Of a stretch of 64,000 bases of DNA, positions 42,382-53,439 are shown in pieces. This stretch comes from Astropecten irregularis (Eukaryota > Echinodermata > Asteroidea > Paxillosida > Astropectinidae). The stretch is taken from assembly GCA_963971285.1 (NCBI GenBank), contig OZ020248.1, forward strand, positions 20,481,873-20,545,872. The letters run 5' to 3'. The translations under genes were made by a program, and so were the position numbers. Positions within the stretch are counted from its first letter, which is position 1. Every line of letters begins with the position of its first letter. The notes below the pieces were generated by a model. That model saw only the letters and a program-made list of their open reading frames with translations. It ran no database searches and was not told the DNA's origin.

Positions 42382-42710
42382 CTGTATGGTCTGACCCAGT
42401 TTGGTTCCAGCTTGCTCCCCTTGCATTCAATCTTCCTGTAGTTCCTCTTTTAGGACAAGCATGCCTTCTTCCAGCTGGAACACCTTGACATTTCTCCCCT
42501 TTCTCTTCGCATAGGTTTTCTTGTCGTTCTCTTGAGTGGCCTTGATGTTTTCATTTACCTGTATGTGGGGATTCACCAACTTGGCAATGGATGTCTTTAG
42601 TGTCTGGTTCCACCGCTCATCAAGGCCGTTGGTCTGAGGGTGATATGGGGAAGACACACGGTGGCGAATGCCCCATCGCTCGTACAATTCCTCATACAAC
42701 TGCCAGGGAA
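42382..42710 (-). pseudogene. gypsy-type integrase gene, shortened copy C
   Basis: The 177-bp exon (42,382-42,558) is the third copy of the one at 30,110-30,286. Directly upstream it is joined to the integrase core end (RWGIRHRVSSPYHPQTNGLD, RWNQTLKTSIAKLVN). Between them only the last 15 or so bases of an intron (ending CCCCACATACAG) are left, now read through as PHIQ. The two exons that separate these parts in copy B are missing. The frame is open for 90 codons and ends in the same premature stop (EELQED) as copy B. Confidence 0.75.
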
Positions 42711-42719
42711 AACATTATG

Positions 42720-43300
42720 GCAGGTTGGTTACTATAGGTTTCCCCGCATATTTAAACATTTTATTTTTGGATAATAAAGCACACCATACATGTACCGGTA
42801 TGTCAAATTCTCATCTCTACCGCTGCCTCTGAGAGGTAAAACAAAAAAGTTTTCAGATGTCATGTAACAGGAAACTATTTTTTTGGTGGGCCTAATTATA
42901 AGCATTTGATAAAAACTTCATGGAAAGACCTGATTATGAATACAAAGTTTACTTACATAAACTTCACTTCGAATTGTGATGAGGTGAGCTAATTTCAACA
43001 CTGGAGAATTCATCTTCATCCATGACATCTTCTACATCACCGTTTCTACTTTCGTTCTCATCCCAACTACTACACACAAATAAAATAAAGCAAAGTTTTG
43101 TTAAACGTGTATATTGTAGCATTATTATAAATTCACTGGGCATTTCATTACTGTGATTTGTAAACATACATCTTTGATTTTACCTGAATTAGGACTACGT
43201 GTAAAGCCATGGCCAGTTTAGTTAATATCGAGGCTAGAGGTCGTTTAAACTGTTGGCATTGGTGCTCAAACATCCATTGTAAGTGAGCATATTCAACCAC
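42720..43300. other. spacer with an acidic minus-strand frame
   Basis: The 42,964-43,065 minus stretch (DENESRNGDVEDVMDEDEFS) is acidic and ends at a natural stop. It may be an exon of the gene represented by the duplicated exons just upstream, but no splice pairing could be shown. Confidence 0.25.
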
Positions 43301-43314
43301 AAAGAAATATTTGT

Positions 43315-43520
43315 TTTACCTGGACCGTGTGCATCAGCTCCACTGGTATATCGACATCTGTATAGTAGGGTAGACGAGCAAGTTCCTCAACTTTCTTTTT
43401 GCCCGCCATTTTCAACTTGGCTGCCTCTTGTTTCGCCTTCTTCCGCTCAATCTCGGTTACACCTGTCAAAGCCCTCTTATGGAGCGCTGCAACCTGTTTC
43501 CCATTTGTGATCTGTGTGTC
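43315..43520 (-). pseudogene. duplicated exon, copy 1, of an uncharacterised gene
   Basis: The minus strand reads KQVAALHKRALTGVTEIERK, then KKKVEELARLPYYTDVDIPV followed by ELMHTVQ, with a GTAAAA donor next. The copy at 43.93-44.13 kb matches it along its whole length. No domain could be named; the Lys/Ala-rich helix followed by YYxxVxIxxELMHTxQ occurs in transposon-associated genes of unknown function. Confidence 0.45.
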
Positions 43521-43929
43521 CTTTGAAGGAGGAGAATGTCGTTGTCTCCTCTCTTCAATGCCAAATCTGGCTGCATCAGAGTGAAGAGCCAGGGCAGCCT
43601 ACGCAGTGTGTAAGTTCTCATTGTCATCTCTCTCAGTCAAGAGGCCGACAAAACTCTTTCATGACCACCTGTGAAGATAATTAGTAAATACATAAAAATA
43701 TAAATTAATAATGGTAAAAAGTAGAAATTAATTATGGTATAATCTGCATGAATGCTGCACATTCTATATCGGAAGCATTCGGGCCTTTATTGTCTGATGA
43801 TAAACTTTGTGGTCTGACAAATTTGTCTGACACTTCATTAACAGATGTCACTGCTTCCCAGACAAACACACACTCAAATACACCATAAAACATCAGATCA
43901 ATATCACACAAATTACTCATAACAGAACT

Positions 43930-44133
43930 CACTTGAATCGTGTGCATCAGCTCAATTTGGATGTTAATATTGGAGTAGTATGACAGCATGCCCAGTTCCT
44001 CTATGCCTTTCTTCCCAGTAGCCTTTTCATGCCTCGATGCTGCTGGCTTGGCTTTCTTCCGCACAAGGGCAGTTGTGCCATCCAAGGCTCTGTTGTTGAG
44101 TTCATCAACATGTCTGCCCATGTCCAATTGCAC
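43930..44133 (-). pseudogene. duplicated exon, copy 2, of an uncharacterised gene
   Basis: The minus strand reads RHVDELNNRALDGTTALVRK, then KKGIEELGMLSYYSNINIQI followed by ELMHTIQ and a canonical GTGAGT donor. About 40% of the residues are identical to copy 1, and the exon end is at the same codon. The two therefore come from an old tandem exon (or element) duplication. The upstream neighbour on this strand is a TNP2-like fragment. Confidence 0.45.
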
Positions 44134-44156
44134 CTCTTTACACGTAGCTAGCGGTG

Positions 44157-44417
44157 CTAAGCGAAGCTCTGTACTCCCAAACCGGAATGTCCTCGAACAT
44201 GAATCGGAGCACCAGTCTTCAGAACTTTTGAAGCACCTGGGTTGTCAAAGACCCCCATAACAACCAGCGCCTTCAGTGTAAAATTGGCCTCCGTGCTGCC
44301 ATCAAAGCAAGGAACTCCTGAGTCTAGTTCCTCAAGCTCATCAATTAATGGGGTCATGTATGGGTTCATGTCTGTTGGCCCACTGGGACCTATATTAATG
44401 ACAACAAGTTTTAACAT
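44157..44417 (-). pseudogene. TNP2-like (CACTA-type) transposase fragment
   Basis: The minus frame reads GPSGPTDMNPYMTPLIDELE, then ANFTLKALVVMGVFDNPGAS. In TNP2-like transposases (P)xxMxxYLxPLxDELxxLxxGV is followed by (F)xxxAxLxxxxxDxPAxxx. Asp of the D(I/F)P motif is kept as FDNP. The more C-terminal MHDLLEGV portion of this protein type occurs at 3.2 kb, too far away to be the same copy. Confidence 0.5.
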
Positions 44418-44629
44418 TGCGATTAGTTATGAACAAGCTTTTATACGCATGACGTGGCATTAGTGTCATTCACAATTCCCATGACTGTGTCTTGTGAATA
44501 ATTTCTGCAACTGGTTTATGATTCACAGTACATTCAGCATTTGACTAATCAACGACCATGAATGCTTATATACTGCTTATGTACATATTACTGAGATGAT
44601 TTACTCAACAGCCACATGTAATTACTTTA

Positions 44630-44985
44630 GAATGTCTTAGAATATCAGGATTCCTGACAGACGCCCATTTAATTCATTAATCCCCCTCCTTTGCCTCCCT
44701 CCATTTCTGTCCGCAGCTTGATGATGGCCTCGACCTGGTCAAAGGAGGTTGTCAATATCATTGCATTTTATGCATCACCGATTCTAGGGATCTTGAGGAG
44801 TGTCCAGCTTCAACTGCTGAATAGCGCTCCGCACTAATGTCTTAGAATATCAGGATTCCTGACAGATGCCCATGTAAATTCATTAATCCCCCTCCTCTGC
44901 CTCCCTCCATTTCTGTTCGCAGCGTGCTTAAACCAGGACTTTATTATGGCCTCGACCTGGTCAAAGGAGGCTGTCAATATCAAGA
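44630..44985. repeat. two direct copies of a 130-150 bp block
   Basis: AATGTCTTAGAATATCAGGA and the following sequence through GGTCAAAGGAGG and TGTCAATATCA occur at 44,632-44,762 and 44,838-44,984. The second copy has a roughly 15-base insertion (GTGCTTAAACCAGGACT) in the middle. No coding sense is apparent. Confidence 0.85.
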
Positions 44986-44989
44986 CTGA

Positions 44990-45505
44990 TGATCTTCCAC
45001 TTCTTCCCCACATTCAACTACAAATATACAATACAATTTGTACACAATTAGATGGTTCTTTCACCTGTATCTAAGGTGTGGAGGAGCCTCCTGTTGAGTC
45101 AACTGACTCAAGGGATGAAGTTGCTTGACTTTTTTGTACTCCTTCATTAGTGCTGCCTGGTGTTTACATGGACCTCCTGTTTTTCTAATAGGGCAAGTGC
45201 AGGTACCAATTTCTGCATTGACATGGTATAGAAGTTGTTCCTTCTTGGCACTCTGTACGGTGTAGTGCTGACCATTTCCCAGTTTACTGACTGCATAGAT
45301 CCTGGTGAAATGTCTTTGTCACACTTGGGCATCCTAGATTTACATATCATTTGAACTTTAGTGTGCTGGCTTTCTGAAAAAAGGATTGCAGCATCCATGG
45401 CGATGTCACCCATACTGACACCATTCAACTGTGGTTGTATCCTCCATTGCATGCATTCATGATTCTTACTGCATCTCTGTTTACAGGAATAAGAATCAAA
45501 TGCTT
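44990..45505 (-). other. unrecognised minus-strand open frame
   Basis: The 101-codon frame at 45,147-45,452 contains GVSMGDIAMDAAILFSESQH and SRMPKCDKDISPG. The mix of Cys and basic residues could be a SWIM-like end of a MULE family protein, but no zinc signature is complete. I give it no function. Confidence 0.25.
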
Positions 45506-45508
45506 AGA

Positions 45509-45560
45509 GTTGGGAGGGCCTGACGCATTCCTAGCAGGATCTTTCTCAAAGGCAATAAGA
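45509..45560 (-). other. second Penelope-like trace (decayed)
   Basis: On the minus strand TTTGAGAAAGATCCTGCTAG is followed by GAATGCGTCAGGCCCTCC. The shared core (AAAGATCCTGCTAGGA, CGTC, GGCC..CC) matches 24,612-24,672 on the same strand. The stem that should close behind TGCTA is broken here. Confidence 0.35.
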
Positions 45561-45569
45561 ATCCGTAAC

Positions 45570-46500
45570 ATTATAAACATCACAATTAAACTTGCATATG
45601 TATACACATTCTAAATAAATGCTTTGTGGAAATACTTGTATGCATAAGAAGAAACGTACATTGATTGCTGGTTAAATCTTTAGTCAAATCTGATGACACG
45701 ACTAGTTTGGTATCTACGTGTATTATACTCTTTGTATGTACGTCTGTCATTCACGAGTAACAACAAACACATCTTAGTCTTTTCCATCATATGTACTAAA
45801 TATGGACCAACTTTACCAATATGGACAGATTGCTTTTGTTCATGCTAAGCACATTTGATTTCTTTATCAAGTCAACATGACTAAGCCAGTCATTCCTTGT
45901 TGAAGTACTGCATCCTTTCTGCTTTTGCATCCGATTTGAAATTGAGAATAAATCTCCTTGGTGGATTTTGCAAGGTTGACATCTCTCATATGGTTTGATT
46001 ACGAGGAGGGCACAATGACGTTGTCTGATGGTTTTCAGTGGATGCGTTGCATATGTATCGTTTCCTGTAATTGTTACAGGTGTCTCTCTTCACAATCCTG
46101 TCTTAGCAGCAAACCACACACTCAAAATCTTGATTCCCAATGCATATATGTTGTAATCTCTACTATTTGCACCAACCTTGCGGACAGGGACACCGCAGTA
46201 ATGGCGGATGATGTGTCGTGCCGTCGGATCGGTGTATACATGTAGTTAACCGTTCCTTATGGTTTATGCCATCTGATATACTTGTAAGTTGTAATGTTAG
46301 ACTACTCATTACTAACTGAAATTAGCCATCCCTACCGATGGCAGCTGGGAACTGTGAAACAAGCGTTTCTTTGGGCAGTTTGTTTCCCACCAAAGGAAGA
46401 TGAATGGCCTCTCTTCTACTGTCTAAAGATCTTGATACTCTTATATGAGACACAGTCTCAGACGACGACATTTCGTGCTGTTGCAGTGCTGGAATATCGG
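45570..46500. other. no supported gene; dispersed repeat with 50.33 kb
   Basis: No coding sequence is recognised on either strand. At 46,196-46,240 AGTAATGGCGGATGATGTGT followed by CGTGCCGTCGGATCGGTGTA closely matches 50,325-50,366, so both belong to a dispersed element that I cannot name. Confidence 0.4.
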
Positions 46501-46501
46501 A

Positions 46502-47060
46502 CTAGTCCGCCATGACACTACTGACACTGAGTGACAGTTTATACACGTGCGACGCATGCAACGTTCGATACAACAGTACTGCCCTCTGTAAAGCTTTGAA
46601 GTATGTGGGGAAGCCATGACAATCTCTAACAGTCCCTGCTAAACTTGATCTTTCATGTGGCAAACTGGACCTAGCACGGTGCAAGCTCTGTCTTTTTGCA
46701 GCACTTGAATGCATATCTATTTTACATGATGAAGGTAGCCTGTTATTTCTGTTCTGTAAATCTTCCTGCTGAATCTGCAATGCTTCTTCTCGCTCTTTTC
46801 AGTCTTTCTTCTCTTTCCCTGAGTTGTTGCTCTTTTTCTCTAAGTTTTCTTTGTTGACCTTCATATATGCCATTCCTTTTCCTCTCTCTATCTTGTGAGT
46901 ATTTCTGACGCCACCTCACATTGACTTCTTCACGTTTCTCCTTTGAGAAACCCTTTTCTTCTCTTTACCCTTCCCTCTTTGTCTACTTTCTGTCTGGTCA
47001 GGGGCTTTTGCGGTTTGTCTCTGTTTCTTTCCCTCTCCAGCTTCTTCTTTTCTTCTTTTC
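46502..47060 (-). pseudogene. Lys/Arg/Glu-rich coiled-coil ORF with frameshift
   Basis: On the minus strand a basic region (VRWRQKYSQDRERKRNGIYE) leads into a strongly helical run (QRKLREKEQQLREREERLKR). After a one-base shift at about 46,795 it continues EEALQIQQEDLQNRNNRLPS and then a Ser/Arg-rich and hydrophobic end. The plus strand of the same stretch is a pyrimidine tract. Long charged helices of this kind stand at the N terminus of several transposon proteins. No partner domain is found next to it. Confidence 0.3.
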
Positions 47061-47970
47061 AGTTTGAATATTCACTTTCCTGAAATAAGGCATGTGTCGT
47101 TAATTGACGCTACTGTAAATTTGCTCAATGTAAGGGTTTATGTTATAGGGCATTTCAATAATCAGTATTAAAGCTCTACAAAGTTTGGTATTCTAGTAGA
47201 ACAAACCTTTTAGCATATCTTTTACACTGGCTCTGGTTGCCTCGGGATCCTTCTTCTGTGTACACATTAACATCCACCCAATGAAGCATATACTGCAGAT
47301 CCAACACTGGAGCATTGATGAAGAGGTTGTCCACAAATGGCACTTGATGGCTGCCGCCTTGGCCTTCCATATCATCCGTCATTTGACATTTCATGAAAAT
47401 GCCTTTGAAGCATTTTTTTCGATGAATCTTGTAAGACGATGACCATCCGCTTGAGATACCTGGCTTCCTCCTCCCACTTGCGCAAGTGGCTGCTGAGATC
47501 CAACACAACTGGGACTACATGGCTTATAGTCATAGTTACATCACCTTAGAATGGGATAGGCAAAAACAAACAGAAATACGAGTACATTACATATCATTAG
47601 AAAATTGTGTAAAGTACAACTGGATATCCAACACTGACAGCATACTTTACAGCAGCTGGAATCTTGTTTGAATCTTTTGACATGGTATCTTTGTTGACAA
47701 GTACAACGTATATTGTGTTTGATCGGCCCTTTAATTTCCCTGGTGCTCTTCTTCTTATTTTACCACCATACATTTGAATTAGCTCTGTGATGTTGAATCA
47801 TTTTATTAGAACCAAATTTTGGCAAAGTTCCAGTAACAATGAATGAATTTCCATGGATTAACTTACATTGCCTTCATCACATATGTAGATGTCACACTCA
47901 TTTCTTCTTGTAGATGACTGATAGGCTTGTCAAGTCTGAGACTTGTTGTATGATGCCAGCTGCTTTGCAT
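47061..47970 (-). other. unrecognised open frame and spacer
   Basis: The minus frame 47,176-47,508 contains KIHRKKCFKGIFMKCQMTDD and VPFVDNLFINAPVLDLQYML. It is longer than chance frames nearby, but I cannot assign it. The rest to 47,970 is AT-rich. Confidence 0.25.
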
Positions 47971-47973
47971 ACA

Positions 47974-48745
47974 TTATTCAGGGCTTGCCAGCCTGTGACA
48001 TATGAAGAAGAATTCTGTGTGCATTCCCCTTACTTCAGGGTCACACAGATGCACCATTGTCTCTATTGTATCTTTAGGAAACAATACTGAGACTAAATGA
48101 TTGTTTCCTTTGCTGCAATCCAATCTAGCGCCCTCTATCGCATTACCCAGCCTCCTGACGTCTTCTGTCATGACATTTACTTCATACTCTGAGGCTGAGA
48201 GTCCATGAATGAACATATCTATTCTCTTTCTCTGCAGTTGATGGTGTGGCCTAACAAGAATCTTTAGTGCATTGGCATGTTCTGGCACAAACATCACAGC
48301 AATTGTGATCCACTATTGAAATAGGTTTCTTGTGATAGGGAAAGGTATTCCTTATCACTTGTTTTCTGCAAACAGTTCCCTTTAGAAACTCCTTCATATC
48401 TTGACTTGTCTTTAGTCTAGCTCATTCTGCATTACCATGATTACATTGATCAGCAAATTCATTGCCAACAAAGGAGCATGATGCTTGTGGTGTTTTGTAA
48501 TTTGCTCTTAAGTTTAACAAGAAAGATGCTACCTCATGATTTTCATCAAGTTGTATTTGTTCATATTGAACAAGGTCTTCTTCATTAACATCCAGATATC
48601 AATGTCTACCATCCTATTTTCTTCAACAGCATTTGCAACTTGGGGTGCATTTTGCAGATGCTGGTTATAGAATTCCTCATGCTTTGATTTGATGTGACGT
48701 TGAAATGTGCGCACATTGCAATATATTTTGGCACAGCCATTTATG
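47974..48745 (-). pseudogene. C2H2 zinc-finger protein of a repetitive family, fragments
   Basis: The minus strand at 48,745-48,660 reads CCINGCAKIYCNVRTFQRHI followed by KSKHEEFYN, a C2H2 finger with an HxxxxxH end. At 48,540-48,300 it continues EVASFLLNLRANYKTPQASC, FADQCNHGNAE, LKGTVCRKQVIRNTFPYHKK and NCCDVCA with an in-frame TGA after HGNAE. A third frame (47,974-48,297) reads KRIDMFIHGLSASEYEVNVM. A leading C2H2 finger, a FLLxLR helix and a late Cys cluster is a familiar but unnamed layout in repetitive invertebrate proteins. Confidence 0.4.
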
Positions 48746-49104
48746 CAACATGTAATCCTAAATTAAGGATCAGTACCATGTCCAAATCTGTAAGTAAATT
48801 ACTTTGACAATTTCAAAGCTAAATTGCATAGTGTTTAACAAAACACATGCTCCTTTATTACTTACTAACTGTTACATTGTGTGCAACATACCGGTTATTG
48901 CCACTGGTGATGGGGTGGATAGAGTTTGTCTTAATCTTGGCCGAACCGAAGGTGTTGTCTCTGGTGATAACAATGGTGACACCAGCCTTTGCTGAAACAA
49001 GGTGTTTCCTGAAGATGCATAAATTATGCAGAATGACATCACAAAATAAATCAAGAAAGCAATTAGCTGTAATAAGCCGATAGGTGGACAGCATAATTGC
49101 TTTA

Positions 49105-49325
49105 AGTAAAATGACAACTGGCCTACTGGAATAGACAGTTGCTATCCAAACTTTGAGGGGAATGGGAGGATATGGCTTTATGTAATATGACAACTGGCCT
49201 ACTGGAATAGACAGTTGCTATCCACACTTTGAGGGGAATGGGAGGATATGGCTTTATGTAATATGACAACTGGCTTACTGGAATAGACAGTTGCTATCCA
49301 CACTTTGAGGGGAATGGGAGGATGC
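49105..49325. repeat. 76-bp tandem repeat, about 3 copies
   Basis: GACAACTGGCCTACTGGAAT starts at 49,113, 49,189 and 49,265; each unit ends with GGGAATGGGAGGAT. The copies differ at only a few bases. They do not overlap a recognised gene. Confidence 0.93.
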
Positions 49326-50470
49326 ATTGTCATTTTCTAAGAGGGAAAGTGCACATTTTATCCCAGAATTTTAGGACCTACTGCAGGGAGTGGTGGGGGG
49401 AGGAGTAGACTCTAGTTTGTAGTAGGCGGTACTTGAACATGTAAAGATGAAGCCCATCTTTATTTTGTTAACATCCAGCAAAGACTGGAAAAAGGTTGTC
49501 TCTTACTTTGCAAGGAGTTGGCAGCTGGTGGGGTGGTGCTGGCAGTACAGTTATTCTTTCTGAATCATTGTCCATAGAAGCATTTGATTTTGAAATCTAT
49601 GTTGTTACTTTTGTACCTAGGCGGCATTTGATAGGCCCTTTCAACCACAACTTAAGAAGGCGCTTCATGACTCCAAGGCACACCATTGTAGTCCAATGGA
49701 AATTGAGAGACCATACCAACTTCCACCTTTCTTAATGGATTAGGTCCTATATGATGATCCTCATCTATCCTGCCATGGAATTACTCATCTGAGACGAGGA
49801 GCATCAGTTTTAGGAAAGAGCATTTTCTTTTCATATCTTCCTATTTGGATGCATTTCTCACGGCCTGAATAACCCGAGTGTCCTAAATAAAAACATTATT
49901 CACTTACTTGGAAGGATGTTCTTCTACTGTTCCTCCAATGGCACTGTAATAAAGTGGTCATCATCACCAATTTGTTTACCACAGTTGCTACAAATATGGC
50001 AAAGAGCAAATGTCATTATCAGCAACATGGCACTTGCCAGTGTCAGCAATGAACCTATATACAGAGGCTGATCCTTGTCCCTCTCAAGCTCTTCTTGATT
50101 TTCAGTGATGAGTCTGTCTCAGACTCAGAGACACTGTCTGCAGCTGTGTCATCAGAATTAGAGGCAACTTCATCATCTGTCAGTGTCATATCATTTGAAT
50201 CACTATCATCAACCAAATTGCCGTGACAAATTACAGTTAACAACTTTCCGTGTACATGTATGCACATGATTCATGCAATTAGCCCTGAATTAGCTCAGAA
50301 AAGGCGAGCAGGGTTACACTGGCAGGAGTAATGGTGGATAGTATGTCATGCTGTCCGATCGGTGTATGGGTTTCTTCTTAAATTAACAACAAACAATTTA
50401 CATATTTTTCTTGTGGATTTTTTTCAAATAAAAGGTGATGACAAATTCAACGAGATATAAAATACAGTAT
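49326..50470. other. spacer with an acidic minus-strand frame
   Basis: At 50,055-50,267 the minus strand reads DDSDSNDMTLTDDEVASNSD, an acidic disordered stretch typical of N- or C-terminal tails. It may be an additional exon of the P-family copy upstream. No other motif is seen. The block 50,325-50,366 repeats 46,196-46,240. Confidence 0.3.
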
Positions 50471-50480
50471 TAACACTTAC

Positions 50481-51290
50481 ATGCAAGTTCCTGGTTTTGT
50501 TGTGCCAGCCAGAATTCTTGCAGTTGTTTCAGGTGGTTTTCATTAGATGAGGAGCATCACAGAAGAAGAAGATGTCCCTCTCTGCTGCTGGATGGCTCAC
50601 AGAATGCACCAAGTGGTGTGAGGGACCATGAATCTTGTTGAACTTCCAGTTTGCCGACGCCCCGTCAGACACCAATGACCTAACAACAAAACCTACTGCT
50701 TCTAAAAGGACAATTGCCTCCCAAATGCAAGGTTGGTGGCTTGAAACGCCAAGGGTAGGGTAGTACCCGATCAGTGACTGTAGCGATGTAAAAATCCCCC
50801 GAACCATCAACACAAGCACATGACTTGCAACAGGAACTTCTCCTCCTTTGCAGTTCACCTCAAACTGCAGAATCTCATTCGCAATGGACCCAACATCCAC
50901 AAAACCCACAATAGCTCCAGAACGAACTGAATATGCTAATCCTGCTTTGATCTTCATTTCATCAAACATGATTGACACATTGTGTTCATGTTCAAGTAGG
51001 TCATGAAGTTTGACATCCTCAGCCACCCTCAAAACAAAATCAGAGTTGAAACCTGATGACAGGTCACCAAAATGGGTGTACGAGTTGAGCGTGTTTGGAT
51101 GTGACAGCTTAAGAAAGCCACTTTCTCGAAGAAGATCATATTAGGCTGACGATTTGCTCTGCAGGGCAACGCCAAATCTTATGATGGCCGGGTGCCATCT
51201 CATCCTTTGCCTTTCTCAAAGGCTTTCTTCTGTTGATCCCATAGTAATGCTACATGGAAACCTCCAGGGACCGCAGACTTGAACTCCGAC
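50481..51290 (-). pseudogene. P-element/THAP9-like transposase pseudogene, copy 2
   Basis: The minus strand reads ALLWDQQKKAFEKGKG, a frame change, MRWHPAIIRFGVALQSKSSA, an in-frame TAA, YDLLRESGFLKLSHPNTLNS with YTHF, IMFDEMKIKAGLAYSVRSGA, GFVDVGSIANEILQFE, IGYYPTLGVSSHQPCIWEAI, VVRSLVSDGASANWKFNKIH and IFFFCDAPHLMKTT. All landmarks found in copy 1 are present, and the catalytic-core stretch (50,529-51,032) is open for 167 codons. After MKTT a TGA stands where copy 1 has Arg. The exon ends NSGWHNKTRNLH at 50,481 before GTAAGT, the same codon position as in copy 1. Confidence 0.85.
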
Positions 51291-51294
51291 TCCC

Positions 51295-51478
51295 CTTCCA
51301 CCATGGCTTGTACGAGGAGATCGCTGCTGCTTGCAGACTAAGACTGTACAAGCTAAGACTGCATTCACGGGTCGTCAAGGTGTTTCAAGTTTATTCAAAT
51401 CATAATCATGGCCGGTCCTAGGTCTGCACAGGGGGGGGACGTAAGATTTGCCTTTACTGATGGGGGATGTTCATGGGT
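51295..51478. other. junction between the P copy and the DUF7869 gene
   Basis: No motif is recognised. A run of nine G (51,429-51,437) marks the middle. Confidence 0.35.
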
Positions 51479-51479
51479 C

Positions 51480-52650
51480 GTCAGGGAGAGTTCATCCAGG
51501 TGAAGGAGCCGCATCATGGTTTGGGCATCTGAGGTAACGGGCACACGATGTCCTTGGTCGGTTCAGAGCAGAATTCACGAATTCTCTCGTACAGATACCA
51601 CTGGCGCTTCGCATCTAGCCCTGATGGTGTCTGTGGCTCCGGAAGATCTGCTGGAAGCCAACCTCCTCATCATCAAGTGCCTTCCTGAGCATACACTGTG
51701 CCTGGCTCATCAGAAGTGAAGCTATACAGATAGAGAAACAAGCAAAAAAAATAATTCACTTTAATACATGTACTTGTTTTAACACATTTGACACAATGAG
51801 CACTTTTTTTGTAAATTATAGACAATGGAATGTTATTTACCGAAAGTGTTGAAAACTCTTGATCCCTTGAAGTGGCTTGAAGTAAGGGGAGAGAAATGTC
51901 TGCCAGTCGTACTGTGGTACAAAGATGTTCCCACCTTCAACGCCCACAAGTTGAGAATGTTAATTCCTGCTTGAGTAATTCCAGAGACGACTACCATGAC
52001 ATCATCCAGGCATGAGACTGGTGTTCGGCGGTAGCGCTGCTTGAAGAGGCCGAAACGCCAGTCTTGCGCAAACTTTGTGTGGCCCACCACCATGAAGTGC
52101 AGCTGGATGGAGCGGTGCAGGCCATTCATGCAGCGCCATAGCAGATACCACAGGACTAACCGGTTCTTGTTCTGCCCACTGCAATTATTACAGTGTAAGT
52201 GGGCAGTATGTTCATCTAAACCATACTGTTGAAAAAAATGGTAAGATAACTTATGACGGCATTGCTACCCTTTAAATTGAGATGAGGACAGACTCATCTG
52301 CTGTGTAACTCCCTCACAATGCCAAGCTTTCTTGGGGTTAAAAAATACACAGGTCCAGGTTGTATAGGATCTGCAGGATAATGAACCTGTTGCGCATAAT
52401 GGAAAGAGTAGTGCATGACACCGACTCTTCCCTCACATGCCTCATGTGGTCCAAGATGGCTGACTCCTTGCGCTTCTGATGCTGACTTAGCCTGCTGTAC
52501 AAGTCTGCGGTAGAATGTCCGCTCTCGATCCACTTTCTGGAGGTGGGCTTGTTGCAGCATACAGCGAGACTGCTTCTCAGTATCAGGCAGTTTGGCAGAC
52601 TTATACAGCAGGCTGTTGTTCCTATGACAATGCCAGCACACATCTGTCAT
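51480..52650 (-). pseudogene. DUF7869-type transposase-like gene, nearly complete C-terminal half
   Basis: The minus strand reads TDVCWHCHRNNSLLYKSAKL (Cys/His pair), HYAQQVHYPADPIQPGPVYF with LTPRKLGI, a frame change, EHTAHLHCNNCSGQNKNRLV, LHFMVVGHTKFAQDWRFGLF with KQRYRRT, then a GTAAAT donor at about 51,840. An acceptor (ATCTGTATAG, about 51,720) leads to FTSDEPGTVYAQEG and, in another frame, KRQWYLYERIREFCSEPTKD followed by IVCPLP. D/N-N-C-S-GQNKNR, GHTKFxxDxxFGLxKQ and RQWYLYExIRxFC are landmarks of DUF7869, a DDE-like domain of repetitive eukaryotic proteins. At least three disruptions are present. Confidence 0.7.
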
Positions 52651-52654
52651 TGGC

Positions 52655-52975
52655 TTGTGGCATACGATGAATGGACATAATTTACACTACATCTTCCGAA
52701 ATGTTGAAAGAGCAAGCACTCTGTTACTTTACTGTGATCTTTACTGTGTCTAGTGAATTTTTCTCTTTCCGAGTTGCAGGCTGAGATGCATGCTTCTTTT
52801 TGACCATTTGCCTGAGTCTCTGAACAACAGACACAGAAGATGCTTGTGCTGTATATAAGTACATGAATCTGCACAAAAATACATCTGCCTACTCAAAATG
52901 GTTTTAAAATCTTTGCAGACGCAATGAAAGGATGCGATACAGAACTAAAACAATTACATTTATGCTATAAATAAC
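52655..52975. other. presumed intron between the THAP exon and the DUF7869 part
   Basis: No domain is recognised. The minus frame 52,647-52,874 (SACNSEREKFTRHSKDHSKV) may be a short exon, but its borders are unclear. Confidence 0.3.
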
Positions 52976-53278
52976 CTGCTGTGGAACTCCAAGTACCGGT
53001 ATGGTATCCGGTTGATCTTCGGTTGGCCCTTTTCCACCGACAAAATGTTTGAGCATAATTATGTACGTGTTAATCGTCACCGTAGAAATGTCGAAGCCCT
53101 TCCGTCCACAAGCTCTAACCCATAGTTTAAATTTCTCAGGTTTTCTAAACATTTTCTGGAAAGTGATGAAAAATATGACCTTCGTGTCAGACCCATCCCG
53201 GTTCCTAGAGTCGCTATTGCATGTCCAATAGCAGCAATGCTTTGTTGTCACCTTTTTTTGCGACTTTTTACGACGCAT
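52976..53278 (-). pseudogene. THAP-type zinc-finger exon
   Basis: From an ATG at 53,276-53,278 the minus strand reads MRRKKSQKKVTTKHCCYWTC, then IFFITFQKMFRKPEKFKLWV, RACGRKGFDISTVTI, LKHFVGGKGPTEDQPDTIPV, ending PQQ before a GTTATT donor. A CxxxxC start, a W in KLWVRACGR and a final HF with the downstream GGxGPTxxxPDPIP are the THAP C2CH layout. The third ligand Cys in the usual ICSxHF is lost (IIMLKHF), apparently through small insertions and deletions. THAP modules start P-family and several other transposases. Upstream lies a TACATGTA-rich stretch, possibly promoter. Confidence 0.65.
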
Positions 53279-53439
53279 CTTACACACCGTACATGTACGT
53301 AAACGTAACACAAAAGGTTAACGTTGCATGTACTTTCATGACAACGTTGTCCGAACATCCGGGTAACTATAGCTGTCGATAGAGGGTGTATTCTATGAAT
53401 AGCTCGAGCGTGGAGCCCTATTTGTTGGTTAATCAATTT

